This document shows positions 57,319 through 64,000 of a stretch of DNA of 64,000 nucleotides, in pieces. The stretch is taken from contig JAHLJT010000631.1 of NCBI GenBank assembly GCA_031308135.1, positions 221,703,433 through 221,767,432 of the forward strand, written 5' to 3'. Source of the DNA: Acheta domesticus. Its lineage: Eukaryota > Arthropoda > Insecta > Orthoptera > Gryllidae. The stretch's first letter is position 1, and each line of letters opens with the position of its first letter. A model generated the notes under the pieces. The model made no database searches, was not told the origin of the DNA, and was given only the letters and a program-made list of their open reading frames with translations. The position numbers and the translations under genes are program-made.

Positions 57319-57475
57319 CAGTGTATTCGCCATGAAATTCCGTGCCAGGACGGAGAACATTGGGGTTATAGTCGCAAATCGAAAAAGTTGGCCTTTTTTT
57401 TGCGAATATCTCGGAAACGAAGCGTCGGATCGAAGAAAGGGGCAAAATTCCAACTCCCTACCTACGATCGAATCG
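57319..57475 (+). repeat. Last ~205-bp-type satellite monomer, domain edge
   Basis: This continues the monomer interrupted at 55365 and ends at CTACGATCG. The final ~70 bp (GAAGCGTCGGATCGAAGAAA ... CCAACTCCCTACC) are the reverse complement of the left domain edge at 21778-21850. Confidence 0.88.
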
Positions 57476-58690
57476 AATTAAAGACTAATTATGACGATTC
57501 TTTCCTGACACCTTTTTACGAAATTTGAACTGCCTGGGGACTGACAACCGGCGTCTGACAAACGAGGCTCGCATGAGTGTCGAGCACGCTGTACTACACC
57601 CTGCCCTTGGTACTGTTGCTGACGCAGGGCTCGGTCTAAAGATAGAAGTTAAATTATATGCGGTTTCTTCAATTTTTTTTCTCCTTGGAAAATGAAGTAA
57701 TGGGAAATGAATGTGCCCAACATAACTTTTTAATGTTTTAAATGCTCTTTGACTGTGAAGTGTCTGTGGTGTGGGGTGATAATAGCCTCTGATGTTGACT
57801 TCTTTGGCCTCTTGTTTCGTTTTAGTTTTCCATCGTTACTTTGTGTTTGTTGTAATTTGGAATATTAATTTTTATGGTGTTTTAAGAGAAGGAGAAATCA
57901 CCGACCTGTGGTTTGGAAATACTGCACATAGAGTTTTCGTGTGAGTTTAATTTTTGTTTGAGTGTGTTACTACAATTTTTTTTGAAAATTTGTAGTATTT
58001 TGCCCTAATTTGCAAATGTTCTTGTCAAATTGGCCTTTACGAATGTTGCACATTTTTATTGCATCTTTTAATGTTTAGTTCTTGTTGGCAATTTGTTGTT
58101 TAATTTTTATTATTCCTTTTCAAGTGGTTTGTGTGAAACATTTCTCATTCTTTAGTTTTAATATATTGCTCGTTCTGGGTCTAAAATACCTAATAAAAGA
58201 TTCTTTTGCATCTATTGTAATTTGGGAAGCTTGATAGCCCTAAATAATCGAGATTGGTATTGGAAACTTTATTTATAAAAACTTCTAATTGTTGCAACAC
58301 ACTAATTTAAACAATGAACTTCACTAGACTATGTTAGTGTGTTGAGTAATTTTAAGGAATGAAATTGTTAATGGTTAGTTTAGATAAAATATACATAATT
58401 TATTTTTGATATTCTTAATCGTTAATTCTTGGGTTGGATGTTCTTTCTTTCCTCATTTTACTTTCCTTCCATCTGTTTCTTAGCATCATAACAGTTTTGT
58501 TATAAGCAGCATACATGAGCAAAAGTCTGTTGTAACGGCGTGATTTGAAATATTGAAAGACCTGCTTATCTGTTGAAGAAATATTTGTGGTTTTAAAATG
58601 TAGTGAACAATACTTATAATACATTAAGGTGAGTGTAAGGAGTTTTTTGTATTGGGTATTGTTTTTATGTGATTTAACAGAATTTAAACT
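57476..58690. other. AT-rich sequence without recognised features
   Basis: No gene, satellite unit or terminal repeat was recognised. A GC-richer patch lies at about 57530-57650. Confidence 0.5.
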
Positions 58691-58694
58691 TCCT

Positions 58695-59494
58695 CTTCAG
58701 AAAAGAAAATTAAATATTTCACGCAAAAGCAATTCTTGGATAACACAAGGGATTAGAACATCATGTAAAAACAAACGACTTCTTTCTTTCATTTCTAAGC
58801 ATCATAACGTATCTCAAGATTTCCTCCTGTACTTTAAAAAATACAAATCATTGTTAAGAAAAGTCATAAGGCAGGCTAAAATCATGAAACACGATCAGGA
58901 TATTTTGAACTCAAATAACAAAACAAAATCAATGTGAGATATAGTAAAAAATGCGACCAAACCAACTAGAAACCTTGTAGAGAATGTTGTTTTAAAAGAT
59001 AACGATAGAGATGTGAACGATCCGGCAACAGTGGCTAGTCTCTTTAACCAATACTTTTCGAAAATTGCTGTCGATCTCACTAAGGGTTTTCAGCCACAAA
59101 ATTCAACATTTGACGTTTCTCTAAAAATCTTAGACACTATGTTCGTTTCCGAAACCTCTTCCTATGAAATTCTCAAAATAATCGGTAAATTAAAAAATAA
59201 ATATTCGGTCGGATTAGATGAATTTCCGGATTGTTTGTTAAAGACATGCGCGCCAGCCATTATACACTCGTTAACTCACATATTTAATGCATCCTTATGC
59301 ACCGGAATTTTTCCAGATATTTTTAAAACAGCTAAGATTAAGCCGCTCTTCAAAAAAGGTAAGAAAAATGAAATTCAAGATTATCGGCCAATTTCTCTTT
59401 TGTCAGTTTTTTCAAAAATATTAGAGAGACTTTTTTTATGTGCGAATGGAAACCTTTCTCAATAAACACGACGCGTTTTCAAATTGCCAACATG
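58695..59494 (+). pseudogene. CR1/Jockey-like RT, N-terminal part
   Basis: The linker reads SNSWITQGIRTSCKNKRLL. The frame then meets TGA at 58935-58937, exactly where Trp is expected before DIVKNATKP, so a single TGG-to-TGA change explains it. The same frame continues with NDPATVASLFNQYFSKIA, VGLDEFPDCLLK and IQDYRPISLLSVFSKILERL. A shift in the T7 run near 59431-59437 moves the frame; METFLNKHDAFSNCQHG follows in the new one and is cut by the LTR at 59496. This is the finger region of the enzyme. Confidence 0.85.
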
Positions 59495-59495
59495 G

Positions 59496-60120
59496 TGTAA
59501 TATACAAAATATTACAGAACAAACGCCGCGCCTTAATCTGGACGGACGGAGCTGTAATATACAAAAATATTACAAAACAAACGCCGCGCTTCAATCTGGA
59601 CGGTCGCGGTTACTAGGTAACGAAGGTTGTTGACTGGCTAGAAGGGGGCTCTGGACTAGAGAGAGTTGGTGGTTGACTGGATCCTGGTGGTAGCGGCGCG
59701 TATGTAAGCTGAATTGTTTAAGTTGGACATCGACGCGAATAGGGAGGACAAATTGTGGAACAATAGTGCAAGAAGTGAGCAGCAAGAAAGAAGCAGACGA
59801 CTTCGGCGACGACCGGCGCGAAGACGGATTTTCGGCGCGGAAGTCAAGGGGCTACGAACTGCGGGGCCATCGTTTCACAACGCCAGACAATTCGGTACCG
59901 TGAACCTAATGCATGAAATCAAGCAAGAGAATTTTTATATTGTTAATCTCAAATTCTATTCTTAATAAACAAAATTATTGTTGTGCCACGTTGTATGTAA
60001 TTCCTTCGGAATATAAATAATTTCAGACTTCCAGGCTTCTCTGTATAGAGAGCATGAGAACCAAAAAACTGAGCTAGTAAATTAAATTAGATAAAATAAA
60101 TCATTCATTATTTTATCACA
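59496..60120 (+). mobile_element. Solo LTR, 625 bp, inside the retrotransposon
   Basis: The insert begins TGTAATATAC, ends TTTATCACA (TG...CA) and is bounded by ATGG on both sides (59492-59495 and 60121-60124). Removing it with one ATGG restores the RT reading frame exactly, which fixes the borders. Internally it shows AATAAA at 59964-59969, as an LTR R region would. The first ~57 bp are duplicated in tandem (59496-59552 and 59553-59609). A 4-bp duplication suits a Gypsy-type integrase, but the family cannot be named without internal sequence. Confidence 0.8.
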
Positions 60121-60599
60121 ATGGATTCCGGAAATCAAAATCTACGGAAACAGCCATTTTTTCTTTTCTTAAGGATGTTGCCTCATCATTGGATCAAAAC
60201 GAAGCAACTATTGGAATATTTTTAGATCTTTCAAAAGCTTTTGACGTCATTGATCATAACATTTTACTTTCAAAATTACCTTCATATGGAATCCGTGGTA
60301 TTGCTCTAGATTGGCTATGTTCGTACCTTAAACTACGATCTCAGAGAGTAGAAATACCTTACTGGAATGATGGAACTTTATGTACATACCTTTCCGGTTC
60401 TTTGCCAATTGCACGTGGAGTCCCGCAAGGATCGATTTTAGGCCCTATTCTCTTCCTATTATACGTAAATGACATGCCCTTAGCGATTCGAAACGGAAGA
60501 ACAGTTCTCTTTGCGGATGATACAAATATTCTTTGTAACAAAGAAACCGTAAATAGTACAATATCAGATTTTCAAATTGGTTCCGTAATAACAAATTAA
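60121..60599 (+). pseudogene. CR1/Jockey-like RT, catalytic core
   Basis: This is the same frame as before the LTR. FRKSKSTETAIFSFL leads into motif A, IGIFLDLSKAFDVIDHNIL, then YGIRGIALDWLCSYLKLRSQ, motif B GVPQGSILGPILFLLYVND, and motif C VLFADDTNIL at about 60505-60530. All three catalytic aspartates are present. The frame is lost around 60590, after which the sequence for NKLIVNEKKT lies in another frame. Confidence 0.88.
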
Positions 60600-61319
60600 T
60601 AGTAAATGAAAAGAAAACTGTTTCAATGCAGTTTTCCACATCAAATAAAAATTCTGTACTCCATTGAAAATGAACGGTGTGCCATTGATGTTAATGTAAC
60701 AAAATTTTTAGGTCTATCAATTCAATCAAACCTCAAATGGAATGCTCATTTAAATGAATTGAACACAAAATTAAGTTCATTATGCCACGCGTTCAGAATT
60801 CTTTCAAATTCCGTCAGCCTTCATACAGCTCGTTGTGTATATTTTGCCAATGTTCACTCCCGCCTGAGAAGTGGCATAATATTCTGGGGAAAAACATCTT
60901 ATAGCTCCCAGACTTTCAGATTACAAAAAAGAATTGTACGAATAATAAGCAAATCCAACCCATGTGATTCTTGTAAGTCTCTCTTTATTAATCTAGGAAT
61001 TTTACCATGTCTCCTGATTTACGAATCAGTAGTTTTTGTCAAAAATGACTTACTTAAGGGCGGGAATATATTTTCAGCAAACGCCGATGTCTATAAGTAT
61101 AACACACGACGTAGTAATCATATTCACCAAGTGGCAGTATCAACAGCTCACTACAAAAAGTTCACATACAATTCATCTACATTACTCTACAACACTTTGC
61201 CAGAAGACATTGAACGATTAAATTCGATAGAAAAGTTCAAGTCCCAAGTAAAATATTTTCTGCTGCATAACTGTTTCTATACAATTCGAGACTATACCGA
61301 GCATCAAAAAGTAAAGTAG
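60600..61319 (+). pseudogene. CR1/Jockey-like RT, thumb and C-terminal region
   Basis: The frame with first methionine at 60606 carries the post-catalytic region: FLGLSIQSNLKWNAHLNEL, CVYFANVHSRLRSGIIFWG, FRLQKRIVRIISKSNPC and the C-terminal LLYNTLPEDIERLNSIEKF. A small frameshift just before it separates it from the catalytic core. It corresponds to the fragment at 13327-14045 on the other strand; the final ~60 residues of the two elements differ considerably, so they are different families. Confidence 0.85.
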
Positions 61320-61424
61320 CATTAATTTTAACAATGATAGTTAATGTAATTATTTATCATTTGGACTGTATAATTCTAAAGAACCTGTAACAAGTATTGT
61401 ACCATAGTTTCTGGGTTGATGGTC

Positions 61425-61510
61425 CCCATCTCGATCAGGTTTTTCGTCCAGTTTCCCTGATCCTTGAGCAAATGCTGAGATGGTCCCTTGTTTTGCTTCT
61501 GGACATAAAT
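61425..61510 (+). repeat. 3' UTR block shared with the element at 12.8 kb
   Basis: GTCCAGTTTCCCTG, GAGCAAATGCTGAGATGG and CCCTTGTTTTGCTTCTGGAC occur here and, inverted, at 12797-12880. Confidence 0.88.
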
Positions 61511-61540
61511 GTAACTTCATTATTTGGGCACGTCTTCTGA

Positions 61541-62025
61541 ATTTCAGTGGGAAATATAGTTATTCAAATTATCGTTTTTCATATTATCGCCGCAAAAAGT
61601 ATTATTCTTTCATGAAGAACAAGAAGGTTCAGGGCAGGAATTTATAGCTAATTTACCTTTGAAAATATATTTTATTATATGGGAGCGAATATTTTGTCAA
61701 CAAAACTGGATAAAACCTCTCTTTTCTGTATTCAAAATTCGACTACAATATGGTTTAGGATAGAGACTACAGAATTATGAAAACGTGCAAAAAATTCACT
61801 TCTCCCCATAACTCGTCATATGCAGTTTTTACCTGATTTTGATGTAAATAAATTAAAAAATAAAATGAATGTAATTTAATTAATTAATTAGCCTGATCAT
61901 GAGGCAAAAGTGAGTCTCGAGACCTTGCAATTTTCGAACTAAAATAATAGTGTAAAATGCAATAAAATGCGTTTTGATAATGTGTTCATCGAAAATATAG
62001 TCAAAGAACATCCTCATTATCCAAT
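61541..62025. other. AT-rich sequence without recognised features
   Basis: Lies between the CR1/Jockey-like element and the right arm of the inverted repeat. Nothing was recognised. Confidence 0.5.
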
Positions 62026-62245
62026 TCTTTTCTTGAGACAATTACCCTATGATTTAAAAAAAATCCTCCTTGTTTGATGTTAGTGATTGTAAAGGTTTGC
62101 CATTAATCATACAAAACTGGCATTATTAGTACTAGGTATGAACAATTGTTAACAATATTTGAATTATAACAATATTAAAGATACCTCCAGCTTTTATTAC
62201 CTTAGCTATGTGAAGTTTCACCCATGAATTTGGTTTTTGAATTTT
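62026..62245 (-). repeat. Right arm of a 40-kb-spaced inverted repeat
   Basis: Matches the reverse complement of 21531-21777. Homology runs from TCTTGAGACAATTACCCTATG to GGTTTTTGAATTTT, then stops at the TTAA where a piggyBac-like terminus begins. Confidence 0.9.
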
Positions 62246-62256
62246 TGATTAATTAA

Positions 62257-63836
62257 CCCGTCGATGCACCGAAGAAGAATATTACATTTAAACACTTAAG
62301 GGGCCTCTGAGGCCCCTCCTAAATTTACAACACCTGATGGAAAAAGTGAGGTAATTATTAGTAGTATTAATGATAATGGTATTTTATTTCTTCACGTAGT
62401 TTACAACAGTAAGACTTTGATTATGATGTAATTTTTATTTGCAATTATTCCAACTAATAAAATATTTAGTGTTCTCCTCAAATATTTCTTTCACATTTTG
62501 TACAAACACATTTACTCTTTCAGCCCATTTTGTGTGGCCATAAAAAAGAACAGGAAATTATATGTAAATAGTAATAAACCAAAATATGTCTTTACATTTG
62601 TAATATTTAATTTTAAAAAAATTACTAACCTTTCCCGTTTACTTGTGGAAATTCTATTGCTGGCTTCTATAGATACACATTTGTGAATTTCGAAAACATT
62701 TAGGCAGTTCAATGTTCTTTTTGGGATTGTTAATCATTGATTTTATGTTTCGTTTAGAAAGTTTTTCAGTTGTTTATTTAGAAAAATCCGTCGCCACCAA
62801 GTGACATTTTCGTTCTAGTTTTTGGGCATCTTGGTGTAATAGATATTGCATCAGTGCTACAATATCTTTTACATTGTACGAGAGTTGTATTGGTTATCGG
62901 CACATTTGAAGTCTTGACGTTTACTAGTCATCAACCATCTGATCCATCACATCTACTCCAATCTTTGTTTTATTATATAATAAGACCATTTATGGTTTCA
63001 TGTTTTCAGGATCAATAAATTGCTGATGGTAATGTATGGACACGTAAATTAATATATTTCCTTTTACTTTGGAAGACAGAAAAAATATTAGTACTAGCAG
63101 ACACAGTAAAAATGTATTTTATGTTTTCAGTTCATTTGGAATCTCTTTTGTGTTTTGACATTAAATTCTTAGCAGTGTAAGATTTTTTATAACAGGAACT
63201 CTGCGAGTAAGGACGTAAAAAAATATACACAGAAATGTATCCTCCATTCCTCAAGGGTTGGGTCCGTTCTTTGACATTTGCAGTCCAATCTTTCGCCAAG
63301 GGCTCGTTCTTTTACCTATCAAAGTAAACGCTACTGTTGAATGCAAACCCATTCTCCACATCACAACACCAGAATATTTTTATGCCATATTTATCAGGTT
63401 TATTCCTCATATACGTTCCGAAAGATCACCGCCTTTCGTTTGTCATCAAAGTGCATGCACATTTGAATGTCTTCGAAAATACAAATATTCATTGTTGCTG
63501 TGAAAAACGGATAATTTCTTTTACTCAAAAACAAATCCCTTCGGTATATAAGCAAGCTCTTTTCAATACAATTTTTCACACATATTCACTGAAGTGGGAT
63601 TAATTTTTGAAGGTCGCTACTTCCCACACAATTTAGACAAGGTATTCACACTTGTGGCAGATACAAAACTAAATTTTGTATTGGAGATCTGTTAACTCAA
63701 AAAAGATAGTGTCGAAAAGTGAAAGTATAAAGAAATTTCATTGTCGTAGTCCACTGTCGATTGTGCGATATTTTTTATAAAAATATTTTCAACAACGCCA
63801 CAGAACAAATAGGGGGTCTTTCAGGCCCCTTAAGTG
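62257..63836. mobile_element. piggyBac-like DNA transposon end (candidate, incomplete)
   Basis: TTAA (62253-62256) is followed by CCCGTCGATGCACC, as at a piggyBac-type end. A subterminal 14-mer, CACTTAAGGGGCCT (62293-62306), is exactly inverted at 63823-63836. The homology of the inverted-repeat arm ends at this TTAA. The opposite terminus (…CGGGTTAA) is not visible before the window ends and no transposase was recognised, so this is tentative. The short open frames at 62498-62686 and 63258-63603 have no known motif. Confidence 0.4.
62300..62316. repeat. 17-bp perfect palindrome GGGGCCTC-T-GAGGCCCC
   Basis: Eight-base arms around a single central T, within the subterminal region of the piggyBac-like candidate. 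Confidence 0.9.
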
Positions 63837-64000
63837 GAAAGTGCGACTACCTACAGCAAAAACTAAATTTCTAAAAACCGATTAGTTTCCGCCTACTCTC
63901 CTTGTAGTATTAGTAACAAAAACGATTGTTTTAAGATGTCAAGAAATATTACTAGCCACAACCAAATCACAACAGAATTACAGCGATGAGAAGATGTCAA

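Larger units (their letters stand above)
58695..61540 (+). mobile_element. CR1/Jockey-like non-LTR retrotransposon, 5'-truncated, split by a solo LTR
   Basis: A + strand element starts abruptly in the endonuclease-RT linker at about 58695 and runs through RT to a 3' UTR (61320-61540). It has one in-frame stop, two frameshifts and a 625-bp LTR insertion. A block of its 3' UTR (about 61437-61507) is shared with the minus-strand element at 12.8 kb. Confidence 0.85.

Noticed and set aside
55364..57320. Reading the 1.95-kb insert as an LTR element (TGTTGC ... TTACA)
   Set aside because: With those borders the flanks share only one base; borders giving the CAGTG duplication fit better, and no LTR pair was found.
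58629..58701. GTGAGT ... CTCTTCAG, resembling a short intron before the CR1/Jockey-like frame
   Set aside because: No upstream exon is supported, and a truncated retrotransposon start explains the beginning of homology.
63258..63603. Overlapping open frames (81 and 88 codons) near the right end as a piggyBac transposase fragment
   Set aside because: I could not recognise any transposase motif; frames overlap in two phases and look fortuitous.

Overview
The window looks like repeat-dominated heterochromatin of an animal, most likely an arthropod and probably an insect. It holds R1-clade, R4-clade, I-type and CR1/Jockey-type non-LTR retrotransposons, a BEL/Pao LTR retrotransposon, hAT-like DNA transposons and long tandem satellites. 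The unique sequence is AT-rich and no bacterial gene or operon structure is seen. I could not find one convincing single-copy host gene. Almost every long open frame is either a retrotransposon protein (mostly broken by frameshifts or stops) or a by-product of a tandem repeat.

Layout. 1-2240: the 3' part of an R1-clade element on the + strand, ending in a TAA tail. 2281-12663: an R4-clade (Dong-like) element on the + strand that sits in that TAA tract. Its 5' UTR is split by a nearly complete BEL/Pao element (2334-8542, - strand, 212-bp LTRs, 5-bp target duplication). 12664-14050: more TAA repeat, then a 5'-truncated CR1/Jockey-like element on the - strand. 15056-16440: a hairpin followed by a decayed ~300-bp tandem repeat. 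17270-21452: a 4.2-kb hAT-like element with 14-bp terminal inverted repeats and an 8-bp target duplication, with an older 2.3-kb hAT-like element inside it (18111-20438).

The centre (about 21.8-57.5 kb) is a satellite domain. A degenerate satellite in minus orientation (21778-23140) leads into a 13-bp minisatellite (23141-27335). Two non-LTR retrotransposons interrupt it: an RNase H-bearing element at 27.6-29.1 kb (+) and a nearly full-length I-type element at 29.9-35.6 kb (-). The minisatellite then resumes (35690-38399) up to a 100-N assembly gap. Beyond the gap lie about 43 monomers of a 366-bp satellite (38500-54440), followed by divergent and ~205-bp monomers. These are interrupted by a 1.95-kb insertion of unknown type (55366-57318, 5-bp duplication).

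The right end (57.5-64 kb) carries a CR1/Jockey-like element on the + strand split by a 625-bp solo LTR, then a possible piggyBac-like terminus at 62257.

The most notable large-scale signal is mirror symmetry. About 220-250 bp at 21531-21777 recurs nearly identically but inverted at 62026-62245, roughly 40 kb away. The satellite modules on the two sides of the domain are also inverted relative to each other and end in the same edge sequence. The right arm's homology stops at a TTAA where the piggyBac-like terminus begins, so the inverted arms may continue beyond the window.
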